Shown here piece by piece: positions 54,215 to 63,764 of a stretch of 64,000 nt of DNA. Below the pieces are notes generated by a model. That model did no database searches. It saw nothing but the letters and a program-made list of their open reading frames with translations, and was not told the DNA's origin. The position numbers and the translations under genes were made by a program. Source of the DNA: JBBQZU01 sp038207425. Its GTDB lineage: Bacteria; Bacteroidota; Bacteroidia; Flavobacteriales_D; Cryomorphaceae. The stretch covers positions 35,064 through 99,063 of the forward strand of contig JBBQZU010000013.1 in the NCBI GenBank assembly GCA_038207425.1, given 5' to 3'. The stretch's first letter is position 1, and each line of letters begins with the position of its first letter.

Positions 54215-56869
54215 TTAATCCAATCTCTGCTGCGCCGAAGAGAATATGGTAATATTTCCGGTAAGGGATACTGGCACCAACCCTTCAAGTCTTATGGTAA
54301 ATACATTACACACATAAAAATAGGTCGATGATGTAACCAACTCACCGGATTCTTTATTTCGGCCATCCCATTTTAAATCGGGGTCAGTGGTTTCAAAAAC
54401 AATATTTCCCCAGCGGTTGAAGAGCGTAAACTCTATATATTCTACAGCCCGGTAAGGGAATGCCAGTAAAATATCATTAACGCCATCGCCATTTGGAGTG
54501 AAAACATTGGGCAATGCATACACAGGACAATTATCTACACAAACAATATTACTGAATTCACTCTCATTCTGCAAAAGTTCTCCATTGGGTCGTAGAGAGA
54601 GTGAATCGAGTGCAGTAACGGCATAGCAACCCGCAATGCTGTTTTCCAATTCAAGGAAATAATCGGTGATTTCAGCACCTGTAACTACCTGTATCAATTC
54701 AAAATCGCTGTCTAGATTTGGCGCGAAATATATGTGGTACGTCATGGCATCATCTGTATCATCGCAAGCTATATTAGGGTTGGTCCAACTCAGGCCTACT
54801 GTAAGTGCTTCACAGTCATCAGCCGCAGTGAGCACCGGCGGGCAAGGTGGCGTGCGGTCATAGGGTTGCGCGCAGGCTTGTTGCGAAAAGTTGATCAGGG
54901 TATCTGATTCGAGTACCGAAAAATACGAACCATAGCTTATGAAATAATAGCAATAGTTGCGGTTGTTCACCAAATCCTGATCGAGGTAATTTACTTCGGA
55001 GGTGCTGCCTATCAAGCCAAAATCAGATTCACCCTCTGCCCTGCGGTACACGTCGTATCTGAAATTGGCCCAGGGAGTTTGTTTTTCCCAGTTTAGCTCT
55101 ACTTGATTATCGTCGGGTGTAGGCACCAGAAAGAGCGATGAAGCCCTGTTTGACCTTGATGCGAAAGTACCCCCGCTATAAAGCTCTACACGGTAAGTAT
55201 GTGCAGATGCTTCTGTATTAATTCCGGTAGAAATAAAACTGGTAGGAAGAGCTTCAACGTTGACGTTCTCATCCGTTTCAAAAACGAGTTCCGTTGCAAC
55301 GTTATAGCCTTCGCCTCTGAGCAAGCGAAATTTATAAGGTCCGGGAAATACCGCAGGATCTAATTTTGCAGGAGCCCTCCAAGCCACAGTATCTACCCCG
55401 TTGATTCCTGTAACACCAATGCTGTTTTTCTTCATAATGGGTATCTCAAACAAAATTTCGGCACAGGCTTCGGAACCGGCATAGCTTTCAGAACCATCAG
55501 CAAAATAGGCTATCACCAAATAACAATTCTGTCGTCCGAAAACTATTTCATCTTCATCGAGATAGGTAACATTATTAACGTCGGGTATTTGGTCTACGAG
55601 CCCGTAGCCCGTATATCCCGGCACACCTGTTTCGCATAGGTCAGGTACAAAACCGAATGGATCAATGCGGCGATAAAGCCGATAGCCCAATGCATTGCTG
55701 CAAATGGTAGGCGACCATGAAAGTGCCACCGCACTTCCAATGGGAACCGCCAACAAATTCTGTGGAGCGGGGGCTACCACGGTAATATTCATTGTGGTAA
55801 TATCAACCAGGCTTGCACCGTCTCCATTATCAGTAGCCTGCAAGGTTACCTGATAGGGTTGCAATCTTACATGCGAGCAGTTGGTATTCCAGTTGAATGT
55901 GGCTGTAACAGGAGGCAGTTGGCCAGATTGGCTGAGCGTAGCAGGTGAACTTGGTACATTAAAAGGCCCGCCAAAACCTGCTATTGCTACATTATCGCCA
56001 TTAGGATCGGTGGCTGTAACCTGAAAACTGAGACCCATACCTGCTGTAACACAAGCATCGGGCACAGGATTAATTTGCGGGGGAAGATTATCGCAGACTT
56101 GAACCAAAATCTGCATGTCGCGGAGCACGGAACCAATTAAGAAACCATTTCGATACTCCCTTATGAGTATGGCGATATTGTATTCACCTAGTAACTGAGG
56201 CGATGCCCAAGTAACTGTGCCAGTAACAGGGTCAATAGAAATTTGGTTATTCGGATTCGGAAACTGGTTAAGCGGTATCCGGTCAGGCAGATTATAAACA
56301 CTCTCTGAAAGCTCCATACAATCTACACCCTGGGGTGTAACCAGGCTGTAAGCAATGCTGTCGCCATCAATATCTACAGCACCCGGATTGTATATCCAGG
56401 GCTGTTGAAGGCACGCATCCTGTAGCGGTATGTTCGTAAGGTCAACAGAGTTATTCGCTGCAATTGCAGGTGATATAATCAGTACAGTTTGAATTGAAAA
56501 CTGCACCTGTATGGAATTTATAATATTTAGAACGCCTCCATTTCGGTTTGGGTCTGAAACGCATATTTTGTAAAGTCCGGGGCCCGGATAGGTATGAATT
56601 TTCTTATAAAAATTTTCCTTCGCATCCCTGTCGGTATAAAACACATTTCCGGTTCGCTCAAGGCTATCGCGCGGTGTACCATCGCCCCAAAAAATGGGGA
56701 GCCAGGGCCTATCAGCAGGAGCTGTAATCTTGGTATAAGTTCGAACTGTAATTTCATAGGTAAACCCGGATATATGCTTATAGGTGATTTGACCAGCTCT
56801 GTTGTGCGTAGCGAAAAGTGAAGCAATACCAGTAAATACAAAAATAATTGTTGCAATTATAACTCTCAC
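54215..56869 (-). CDS. T9SS type B-sorted surface protein with fibronectin-like repeats
   Basis: 884 aa. The signal peptide is VIIATIIFVFTGIASLFA. A N-terminal domain of about 250 residues (HNRAGQITYKHISGFTYEIT) is common to Bacteroidota surface proteins. Cadherin/PKD-like and FnIII-like modules follow (ALSWSPTICSNALGYRLYRR, LSWTNPNIACDDTD). It ends in a gliding-motility C-terminal domain (LPNVFTPNGDGVNDIL, FTLFNRWGNIVFET). The start is GTG 56869. The gene is uninterrupted. Function is probably adhesion or surface structure; no enzymatic motif is visible. Confidence 0.86.
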   Translation of the reverse strand: MRVIIATIIFVFTGIASLFATHNRAGQITYKHISGFTYEITVRTYTKITAPADRPWLPIFWGDGTPRDSLERTGNVFYTDRDAKENFYKKIHTYPGPGLYKICVSDPNRNGGVLNIINSIQVQFSIQTVLIISPAIAANNSVDLTNIPLQDACLQQPWIYNPGAVDIDGDSIAYSLVTPQGVDCMELSESVYNLPDRIPLNQFPNPNNQISIDPVTGTVTWASPQLLGEYNIAILIREYRNGFLIGSVLRDMQILVQVCDNLPPQINPVPDACVTAGMGLSFQVTATDPNGDNVAIAGFGGPFNVPSSPATLSQSGQLPPVTATFNWNTNCSHVRLQPYQVTLQATDNGDGASLVDITTMNITVVAPAPQNLLAVPIGSAVALSWSPTICSNALGYRLYRRIDPFGFVPDLCETGVPGYTGYGLVDQIPDVNNVTYLDEDEIVFGRQNCYLVIAYFADGSESYAGSEACAEILFEIPIMKKNSIGVTGINGVDTVAWRAPAKLDPAVFPGPYKFRLLRGEGYNVATELVFETDENVNVEALPTSFISTGINTEASAHTYRVELYSGGTFASRSNRASSLFLVPTPDDNQVELNWEKQTPWANFRYDVYRRAEGESDFGLIGSTSEVNYLDQDLVNNRNYCYYFISYGSYFSVLESDTLINFSQQACAQPYDRTPPCPPVLTAADDCEALTVGLSWTNPNIACDDTDDAMTYHIYFAPNLDSDFELIQVVTGAEITDYFLELENSIAGCYAVTALDSLSLRPNGELLQNESEFSNIVCVDNCPVYALPNVFTPNGDGVNDILLAFPYRAVEYIEFTLFNRWGNIVFETTDPDLKWDGRNKESGELVTSSTYFYVCNVFTIRLEGLVPVSLTGNITIFSSAQQRLD

Positions 56870-57033
56870 ATCAGGGTAAATTACAAGTTTATAAAATTAC
56901 ACATTAAAGCCAAGAATTTACACAAAACCATCAGATTAATTACAGTTCTAACAGTCTTTTCCCCATAGTAGTTTTTGATATAAATAAACAGATGCAAATT
57001 AAAGTACTTTAGAGGCCGAAGATATTAGTCAAT

Positions 57034-58458
57034 ATGCAGATTAAAATAAATACCTATCGCGAAATAAAAGTAGCTGCTGCACTGTGCATCAGTGATGCTA
57101 TACTTGGGCCTTCACTTTCAAAAGTGGTGCCTTTAAGCATAGCAAAAGCGATGGCAAAGAAAGCTGCCGACTGGCAAAAGATCCGCACCTTCAGCGATGG
57201 TGGTAAGAGTTATATCAGCATTGCCCCCTTTTCGGGAAAAGGCAATAGAGCCGAACACTTTCGGCAGATGGGGGCCCTGGTATACAATGAATTGCGTAGC
57301 ACCAATCAGGATCATTTGGAAATAGCAGGTGCATCGGGCGATGACGTGCTGCACCTTACTGAGGGTATTGTTCTAAAAAGCTATTCGTTCGATGTCCATA
57401 AATCGAAGCCAAACGGGTATGTGCTGAAAGGTTTATCACTACCCGCTGTATTGGTAACACCTACCCAACTCAAAGAACTCCACGCTAGGGTTGCAGCAAT
57501 CTTCATGGCGCGCAACCTGGTAAATGAACCTGCCAATATACTTACTGCATCGGTACTTGCCGAGCGTATAGCACTTGACGGAAAAGAAGCCGGTTACGAT
57601 GTGGAAATTTTCCGAAAGGCAAAACTCAGAACATTGAAGATGGGAGGCATACTTTCGGTAAATAAAGGCAGCACTGAAGAGCCTACCCTAAGCATATTGA
57701 CCTATAAACATCCTAAGGCAAAAAATAAGAAACCACTCATATTGATTGGCAAAGGCGTGGTATATGATACCGGCGGTCTGAGTCTTAAACCCACTCCAAA
57801 CAGCATGGACATTATGAAATGCGATATGGCAGGAGCAGCAGCAGTAGCCGGTGCAATCAGCGCGATAGCAAGGGCAGGTATCAAGGCAAATGTTATTGGC
57901 ATTATACCTGCGTCAGACAATCGCATAGGCCCCGATGCTTACTCGCCGGGCGATGTGATTACCTTGTACGATGGCACCCGTGTAGAGATAATGAATACCG
58001 ATGCCGAAGGAAGGCTCCTACTGGCCGATGCACTTGCTTATGCCAAAAAGTACAATCCGGAACTTGTTATCGATCTGGCTACCCTTACAGGATCATCAAT
58101 GCATACAGTGAGCTATTTCGGGGCAGCAGCAATGAGCACTGCCGATGATGACATAACCCATGATTTGGTAGCATCAGGACAAGCCACACATGAGCGCATC
58201 GTGATGCTGCCACTTTGGGATGAATATGCTACAGACCTTGAAAGCGATATTGCTGATATCAAGAATCTGGGAGCTGACCCACTCGGAGGAGCAATCAAAG
58301 CAGGAAAATTTCTGCAAAAATTTACTGACTATCCATGGATACACCTTGATATTGCCGGGCCTGCATTTCTGCCCAGTGCCCGTGGATATTTGCCGAAAGG
58401 CGCTACAGGCTATGGAGTTAGCCTCTTATATCAATTTATTAAAGACCGATCAAAATGA
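57034..58458 (+). CDS. Leucyl aminopeptidase family protein (M17)
   Basis: 474 aa. A cytosolic two-metal aminopeptidase. The C-terminal catalytic domain has LIGKGVVYDTGGLSLKP and the family signature NTDAEGRLLLADAL. Metal ligands and the Arg of that signature are present. The N-terminal macro-like domain is short and divergent, as in Bacteroidota homologues. The stop overlaps the pdxA start by 4 bases (ATGA). The promoter is unclear; a TACTTTAG lies about 30 bases upstream. Confidence 0.93.
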   Translation: MQIKINTYREIKVAAALCISDAILGPSLSKVVPLSIAKAMAKKAADWQKIRTFSDGGKSYISIAPFSGKGNRAEHFRQMGALVYNELRSTNQDHLEIAGASGDDVLHLTEGIVLKSYSFDVHKSKPNGYVLKGLSLPAVLVTPTQLKELHARVAAIFMARNLVNEPANILTASVLAERIALDGKEAGYDVEIFRKAKLRTLKMGGILSVNKGSTEEPTLSILTYKHPKAKNKKPLILIGKGVVYDTGGLSLKPTPNSMDIMKCDMAGAAAVAGAISAIARAGIKANVIGIIPASDNRIGPDAYSPGDVITLYDGTRVEIMNTDAEGRLLLADALAYAKKYNPELVIDLATLTGSSMHTVSYFGAAAMSTADDDITHDLVASGQATHERIVMLPLWDEYATDLESDIADIKNLGADPLGGAIKAGKFLQKFTDYPWIHLDIAGPAFLPSARGYLPKGATGYGVSLLYQFIKDRSK

Positions 58459-59501
58459 GCAACGAAATACTGAAGATAGGCATTACTCTTGGCGACATGA
58501 ATGGTATTGGGCCTGAAATCATTATTAAAACTTTGGCCGACAACAGGATGCTGCAAAGCTATACCCTTATTGTATATGGCTCATCAAGAGTACTCAATGC
58601 GTATAGAAAGGGCATGGAAACTGAAGAGCTCACCTTTCACGGTATAAAGAGCGCTGATCAGGCACTGCCTAAAAAAGCCAATTTGATTTCTGTAACCAAA
58701 GATGAGCTGAACATAGAGCCGGGAATTGTGAGCAAACAAGCAGGCAAACTCGCTTTTGGATCACTCGAGATGGCTGTTAAAGATTTGGCATCGAACAAAA
58801 TTGATGCGTTGGTAACGGCGCCAATAAACAAGAAGAATATTCAGAGTCAGGATTTTCAGTTTCCCGGCCATACTGAATATCTTGCCAAATATAGCAATGT
58901 AGACGATGCCCTGATGTTCATGTGCAGTGATAATCTCAGGGTAGGGATTGTGACCGGCCATGTACCACTTAAAGATGTAAGCAAACTGATAACAAGGCAG
59001 GCGATCGTAAAAAAACTCGAAGCTATGAACAAATCACTGAAGCAAGATTTTTCGATTGAAAAGCCGCGCATAGCAGTGCTGGGACTTAATCCGCATGCCG
59101 GCGATGACGGCTTACTTGGCGCTGAAGAAAAAGATGTGATAACTCCTGCAATCAGTGAAGCCCACAATAATGGAGTATTTGCTTTTGGTCCATACGCCGC
59201 TGATGGATTTTTTGCAGCCGGCACTTATGCCAAATTTGATGCAGTGTTGGCTATGTATCATGATCAGGGCCTTATACCCTTTAAAGCATTGACTGGCGAT
59301 ATGGGAGTAAACTATACAGCCGGCCTGCCTATTGTGCGCACCTCGCCGGCACATGGCACAGCATATGACCTGGCAGGCAAAGGAATTGCTTCAGAAAATA
59401 GCCTTCGACAGGCCATTTACATGGCCGCTGATATCTACCAGACCCGCAAAGAAAATAGACTTCTCACAGCCAACCCTATGCAGGTAACAGAAAAAGACTA
59501 A
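58455..59501 (+). CDS. pdxA: 4-hydroxythreonine-4-phosphate dehydrogenase
   Basis: 348 aa. NAD-dependent enzyme of the DXP-dependent pyridoxal-5'-phosphate pathway. ITLGDMNGIGPEIIIKT opens the domain. Metal and substrate residues lie in FPGHTEYLAKY, LGLNPHAGDDGLLG and MYHDQGLIPFKAL. PIVRTSPAHGTAYD closes the site. Coupled to the aminopeptidase upstream. A fresh promoter follows before yceD. Confidence 0.96.
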   Translation: MSNEILKIGITLGDMNGIGPEIIIKTLADNRMLQSYTLIVYGSSRVLNAYRKGMETEELTFHGIKSADQALPKKANLISVTKDELNIEPGIVSKQAGKLAFGSLEMAVKDLASNKIDALVTAPINKKNIQSQDFQFPGHTEYLAKYSNVDDALMFMCSDNLRVGIVTGHVPLKDVSKLITRQAIVKKLEAMNKSLKQDFSIEKPRIAVLGLNPHAGDDGLLGAEEKDVITPAISEAHNNGVFAFGPYAADGFFAAGTYAKFDAVLAMYHDQGLIPFKALTGDMGVNYTAGLPIVRTSPAHGTAYDLAGKGIASENSLRQAIYMAADIYQTRKENRLLTANPMQVTEKD

Positions 59502-59510
59502 GATTCTAGT

Positions 59511-59539
59511 TTGAGAATTTCAATTTTTGTATACCTTTG
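59511..59539 (+). promoter_or_regulatory. Promoter of the yceD-rpmF genes (TTG-N18-TACCTTTG)
   Basis: TTG at 59511-59513 and TACCTTTG at 59532-59539 with an 18-base spacer. Transcription should start about 20 bases before the yceD ATG at 59565. Confidence 0.6.
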
Positions 59540-59564
59540 CCGTCCCTAAAAGTTGGGGGTAGTC

Positions 59565-60062
59565 ATGAAAGAGTTTATTATTCTATTTTTCGGTCTAAAA
59601 ATCGGAAATCACGAATTCAACTTTGAGATTGGCAATTCGTTCTTTGAAGCTTTCGAGAGTAATTTGATTGAGAATGCCACATTTAATGTGGTATTGAATC
59701 TCACAAAGTCGACCAATATGCTACAGCTTGATTTTAAAGCAAGAGGCAAAATAGCCGATTTTTGTGATCGATGCGGCGACCTTCTTGATGTGTCGGTTAA
59801 AACCACTGACAGGCTGTTCGTAAAGTTTGGCACTGAAGCCTACGAACAAACTGATGAAGTGTTAATTGTAACCCATGACACCCACGAGATTGACGTATCA
59901 CAATACATCTATGAGATGCTTGTGCTCGGCATACCTGGTAAGAGGGTACACAAAAAGATGAGCGACTGCAATCAAGAAGTATTGAACAAATTAAAAGCCC
60001 TCGAAACCGACGAAGAACCAACAACAGACCCCCGTTGGGACGCATTAAAAAAACTGAAGTAA
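59565..60062 (+). CDS. yceD: YceD/DUF177 family protein
   Basis: 165 aa. The DUF177 core has the two Cys of a zinc-like pair in FCDRCGDLLDV and the downstream LGIPGKRVHKK segment. The family is tied to 23S rRNA or ribosome metabolism through its fixed place before rpmF. ATG 59565 is chosen over GTG/TTG four codons earlier. The rpmF ATG is 16 bases after its stop. Confidence 0.88.
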   Translation: MKEFIILFFGLKIGNHEFNFEIGNSFFEAFESNLIENATFNVVLNLTKSTNMLQLDFKARGKIADFCDRCGDLLDVSVKTTDRLFVKFGTEAYEQTDEVLIVTHDTHEIDVSQYIYEMLVLGIPGKRVHKKMSDCNQEVLNKLKALETDEEPTTDPRWDALKKLK

Positions 60063-60077
60063 CGTAAATATTATACA

Positions 60078-60266
60078 ATGGCACATCCTAAGCGAAAAGT
60101 ATCCAAAACCAGGAGAGACAAGCGCCGCACGCACTACAAGATAGATGGCCCAACCATTGCCATTGACCCTGCTACCGGTGAAGCACACCTTTACCACCGC
60201 GCTCACTGGCATGAAGGCAAGCTTTACTACAAGGGTAAACTTGTAGTTGACAAAACGGTAGAGTAA
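60078..60266 (+). CDS. rpmF: 50S ribosomal protein L32
   Basis: 62 aa, basic. It begins MAHPKRKVSKTRRDKRR and continues RTHYKIDGPTIAIDPATG, the L32 pattern in Bacteroidota, which lacks the Cys pairs of the zinc-binding form. It sits between yceD and fabH, and a terminator follows. Confidence 0.97.
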   Translation: MAHPKRKVSKTRRDKRRTHYKIDGPTIAIDPATGEAHLYHRAHWHEGKLYYKGKLVVDKTVE

Positions 60267-60288
60267 ATCTCACCCCAAGATAATGTTT

Positions 60289-60325
60289 AAGAGACCGGTA
60301 CAATGCGTATGTCTGGTCTCTTTTT
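60289..60325 (+). terminator. Intrinsic terminator after rpmF
   Basis: GAGACC and GGTCTC (extended by AA/TT) pair across an 18-base loop; five T follow. It separates yceD-rpmF from fabH. Confidence 0.7.
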
Positions 60326-60374
60326 ACGTATATGGCCGTTTGGCAGCGTTTACATTACAGTGCTGTAAGTTTTT

Positions 60375-60382
60375 TATATTTG
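60375..60382 (+). promoter_or_regulatory. -7 box of the fabH-accB-accC promoter
   Basis: TATATTTG, exact, 42 bases before the fabH ATG and downstream of the rpmF terminator. No TTG at the proper -33 distance. Confidence 0.4.
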
Positions 60383-60424
60383 CGGCCTGTTTTAGTCAAT
60401 TATCACCAATAAACAAACCAGCTT

Positions 60425-61423
60425 ATGTCGAAAATCAGGGCAGCCATTACTGCGGTAAGCGGTTATGTACCAGATGATAAACTCACCAATGCCGACCTAG
60501 AGACTATGGTTGACACCAATGATGAGTGGATACAAACAAGAACCGGCATCAAGGAGCGTCGAATTCTCAAAGACCCCACAAAGGCCAGCAGTGATTTGGG
60601 TGCCGAATCAGTAAAATTACTTCTGAAAAAAAGAGGAATATCTCCTGATGAAGTCGACATGGTAATTTGTGCCACAGCAACCCCTGATCACCTCTTTCCT
60701 TCTACAGCAAGTATTATTTCTGACAAAGTCGGCATGGTGAATGCCTGGGCATATGATCTTATGGCAGCCTGCAGCGGGTTTCTCTACTCTGTATACACCG
60801 CAAGTCAATTCATTGAAACCGGCAGGTACAAAAAAATAGTCGTGGTGGGAGCTGATAAAATGAGCTCAATTGTTGATTATGAAGACCGTGCAACATGTGT
60901 TATTTTCGGTGACGGATCAGGCGCGGTACTTCTTGAGCCATGCGATGATGGTACCGGAATCATTGACGGAGTAATGTACAGCGATGGCAGCGGACGCCAC
61001 TTTCTCAGACAGGAAGCGGGAGGTTCACTCAATCCTGCATCTGTGCATACAGTTGAAAACAAACAACATTATATTTTTCAGGAAGGCAAGACAGTTTTCA
61101 AATTTGCTGTCACCAAAATGGCCGACGCATCTGCGGAGATCATGGAGCGCAATAACCTTACCGGTGAGGATGTAAACTGGCTCGTGCCCCATCAGGCTAA
61201 CCTTCGCATTATAGATGCCACAGCCAACAGAATGGGCCTGAATCTGGAAAAAGTAATGATCAACATCATGCGATACGGAAATACCACTAACGGCACTATA
61301 CCGCTGTGCCTTTGGGAGTGGGAGAGTAAATTGAAGAAAGGTGATAATATTGTTTTAGCAGCCTTTGGCGGCGGATTTACCTGGGGTGCCTTATATTTGA
61401 AGTGGGCATACGACCCAAAGTAA
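60425..61423 (+). CDS. fabH: Beta-ketoacyl-ACP synthase III
   Basis: 332 aa. It starts fatty-acid synthesis by condensing acetyl- (or branched acyl-) CoA with malonyl-ACP. The catalytic Cys is in AACSGFLYSV, His in VPHQANLRI and Asn in YGNTTNGTIPL. NDEWIQTRTGIKERR is the N-terminal family block. It is first of fabH-accB-accC, a fatty-acid initiation operon. Confidence 0.96.
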   Translation: MSKIRAAITAVSGYVPDDKLTNADLETMVDTNDEWIQTRTGIKERRILKDPTKASSDLGAESVKLLLKKRGISPDEVDMVICATATPDHLFPSTASIISDKVGMVNAWAYDLMAACSGFLYSVYTASQFIETGRYKKIVVVGADKMSSIVDYEDRATCVIFGDGSGAVLLEPCDDGTGIIDGVMYSDGSGRHFLRQEAGGSLNPASVHTVENKQHYIFQEGKTVFKFAVTKMADASAEIMERNNLTGEDVNWLVPHQANLRIIDATANRMGLNLEKVMINIMRYGNTTNGTIPLCLWEWESKLKKGDNIVLAAFGGGFTWGALYLKWAYDPK

Positions 61424-61460
61424 GTATTCTTATCTTTAACCGCTTAACCAACAAGACTAC

Positions 61461-61967
61461 ATGAAATTAACTGAAATCCAGGAACTCATCAGATTCGTGT
61501 CACGCTCAGGTGTTACGGAGGTTGAAATAGAACAGGCCAACTTCAAAATTACCATCAAGGCCGAAGGAAATTCACGCAAAGTGAAAGGGCAGCCAGAAGG
61601 TTATATGATGCAGCCAATGCAAATGATGATGCCTCAGATGCAGCAGCAACAACCTTTGGCCCAGCAGCAGCAGACAGCCCCGGCGGTCGAAGCCCCAAAA
61701 GAAGCCCCAAAAGAAGATACGAGCCGATACATCATTGTAAAGTCACCAATGATAGGTACATTTTACCGCTCACCGGGCCCTGATAAAGGATCCTTCGTCT
61801 CGATAGGCGATGAAGTAAAACCGGGTAAGGTAATCTGCATTATTGAGGCTATGAAACTCTTCAACGAGATTGAAGCTGAAATAAGCGGTAAAATTGTAAA
61901 GGTACTTACAGATGACGCCAGCCCGGTGGAATACGATCAGCCTTTGTTTTTGGTAGACCCTTCGTAA
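61461..61967 (+). CDS. accB: Acetyl-CoA carboxylase biotin carboxyl carrier protein
   Basis: 168 aa. The N-terminal part (1-60) is followed by a Met/Gln-rich low-complexity linker at about 50-75 (MMQPMQMMMPQMQQQQ) and a Pro/Lys part. The C-terminal biotinyl domain has the biotinylated lysine in EAMKLFNEIEA. It carries the carboxyl group from AccC to the transferase. accC starts 34 bases downstream. Confidence 0.96.
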   Translation: MKLTEIQELIRFVSRSGVTEVEIEQANFKITIKAEGNSRKVKGQPEGYMMQPMQMMMPQMQQQQPLAQQQQTAPAVEAPKEAPKEDTSRYIIVKSPMIGTFYRSPGPDKGSFVSIGDEVKPGKVICIIEAMKLFNEIEAEISGKIVKVLTDDASPVEYDQPLFLVDPS

Positions 61968-62001
61968 GGTTCACCACGCAACCCATTCTCACACCAAACC
62001 T

Positions 62002-63342
62002 ATGTTCAAGAAAGTACTTATTGCCAACAGGGGAGAAATTGCGCTTCGCGTGATAAGGACCTGCAAGGAAATGGGAATAAAAACTGTTGCTGTATACAGC
62101 ACAGCCGATGCCAATAGCCTTCCTGTGCGGTTTGCTGACGAAGCCGTTTGTATAGGCCCCGCACCAAGCAGCGAATCTTACCTGCGCATTCCTAATATCA
62201 TCGCTGCGGCGGAAATAACCAATGCCGATGCCATACACCCGGGCTATGGTTTCCTTTCGGAGAACGCCAAATTCTCGCGTATTTGTAAAGAGAATGGCAT
62301 CAAATTCATTGGAGCTACACCCGAGCAAATAGAAGGCATGGGCGATAAAGCCACTGCCAAAACTACGATGATCAAAGCTGGCGTGCCTTGCATACCCGGA
62401 TCAGAAGGACTGATAAAAGATGCTGCGCACGCAGTGAAGACCGCAAGGGAAATAGGCCTGCCTGTAATGATGAAGGCTACAGCCGGTGGCGGCGGAAAAG
62501 GTATGCGCGTAGTGTGGAAAGAAGAAGATGTGGAGGGCGCGCTTTCAGCTATACAACGCGAAGCGAAAGCTGCATTCGGCAATGACGGTGTGTACATGGA
62601 GAAATTCATCGAAGAACCCCGCCACATTGAAATTCAAATTGCCGGCGACCAATACGGCACCTTCTGCCACATGAGTGAACGCGATTGCTCGATACAGCGT
62701 CGCCACCAAAAACTCGTTGAAGAAACCCCTTCGCCATTTATGACCAAAGCCCTGCGCAAAAAGATGGGTGAAGCGGCGATAAAAGCAGCCGCTGCAGTAA
62801 ATTACGAAGGTGTAGGAACCGTAGAATTCTTGGTGGACAAGAACCGCAACTTCTACTTTATGGAAATGAATACCCGCATACAGGTAGAGCATACCATAAC
62901 AGAGGAAGTAATAAACTTTGACCTGATCAAAGAACAAATAAAAATTGCGGCCGGAATACCGATAAGCGGTATAAACTATGAGCCACGTATGCACGCAATA
63001 CAGTGCCGAATCAATGCCGAAGACCCTATGCACGACTTCCGTCCAAGCCCGGGCACAATTACCGTTTACCATGCACCTGGCGGACATGGTGTGCGCATTG
63101 ACACACACGTATACGCGGGCTACACCATACCTCCAAATTATGACTCTATGATATCAAAGCTCATTGTAGTAGCTCAAACCCGTGAAGAAGCCTTGAAAAA
63201 AATGCACCGGGCGCTTAGTGAGTATGTTATTGATGGTGTAAAAACCACCATCCCATTCCATATACAGCTTTTCGAAAACGAAGACTTTAAAAAAGGAAAT
63301 TTTACTACCAAATTTTTGGAAACTTTCAAAATGCATGCATAA
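62002..63342 (+). CDS. accC: Acetyl-CoA carboxylase, biotin carboxylase subunit
   Basis: 446 aa, full length. KKVLIANRGEIALRVIRT begins the biotin-carboxylase N-domain. The ATP-grasp loop is KATAGGGGKGMRVVW, and the active-site block is FMEMNTRIQVEHTITE. The C-terminal domain ends FTTKFLETFKMHA. It carboxylates biotin on AccB at the expense of ATP. It is last in the operon. The hairpin just downstream has its T-run on the minus strand, so it serves the opposing gene better. Confidence 0.97.
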   Translation: MFKKVLIANRGEIALRVIRTCKEMGIKTVAVYSTADANSLPVRFADEAVCIGPAPSSESYLRIPNIIAAAEITNADAIHPGYGFLSENAKFSRICKENGIKFIGATPEQIEGMGDKATAKTTMIKAGVPCIPGSEGLIKDAAHAVKTAREIGLPVMMKATAGGGGKGMRVVWKEEDVEGALSAIQREAKAAFGNDGVYMEKFIEEPRHIEIQIAGDQYGTFCHMSERDCSIQRRHQKLVEETPSPFMTKALRKKMGEAAIKAAAAVNYEGVGTVEFLVDKNRNFYFMEMNTRIQVEHTITEEVINFDLIKEQIKIAAGIPISGINYEPRMHAIQCRINAEDPMHDFRPSPGTITVYHAPGGHGVRIDTHVYAGYTIPPNYDSMISKLIVVAQTREEALKKMHRALSEYVIDGVKTTIPFHIQLFENEDFKKGNFTTKFLETFKMHA

Positions 63343-63377
63343 CTCTGCCGCATAGATTTCAGAAAATTATAATCGAA

Positions 63378-63412
63378 ATAAAAAATCCCCCCGAGCCATT
63401 CGCCGAGGGGAT
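63378..63412 (-). terminator. Intrinsic terminator facing the T9SS remnant
   Basis: The minus strand forms ATCCCC/GGGGAT with an inner CTCGGCGAATGGCTCG hairpin, followed by TTTTTTATTT. It lies 38 bases after the stop of the remnant at 63450. Confidence 0.75.
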
Positions 63413-63449
63413 ATTCATTTGAAACTGAAGCTTTGACAATAACCCTATA

Positions 63450-63764
63450 TTATTTCACAAGCATCACCTTCTGGAAATAGATTCCATTATTTGTATTGAT
63501 TCGCAAGAGATAAGTACCATTGTTCAGGCTGCTTGTTTCAACCCGCGAAACCCGGCTTTGAATACGCTCGGCATAAACCATTTTACCTGTAATATCATAC
63601 AGTTGTATTTGAACCGACTCGGTCAATGCTTCAGCAAATTCAAGACTGAAGAAAGTCCCTGCGGGATTTGGATACACAAGGATATTGTTTGCTGCTGCAG
63701 CCTGTGAGTATACGCTGCTCACAATAGCACCAAACTTCAAATCATCCCAATAGTAGGTTTGTTC
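63450..63764 (-). pseudogene. 3' remnant of a T9SS-exported protein cut by an IS
   Basis: The open frame encodes about 105 residues. It begins inside a domain end typical of carbohydrate- or lectin-like modules (TYYWDDLKFG) and continues into a type A sorting domain (YPNPAGTFFSLEFA, LNNGTYLLRI, ending YFQKVMLVK). Upstream of the Glu/Gln codons the frame meets a TGA at 63770-63768, exactly where the sequence changes to IS-like DNA. There is no start codon of its own and no signal peptide. The remaining gene should lie beyond the IS, outside the window. Confidence 0.72.
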
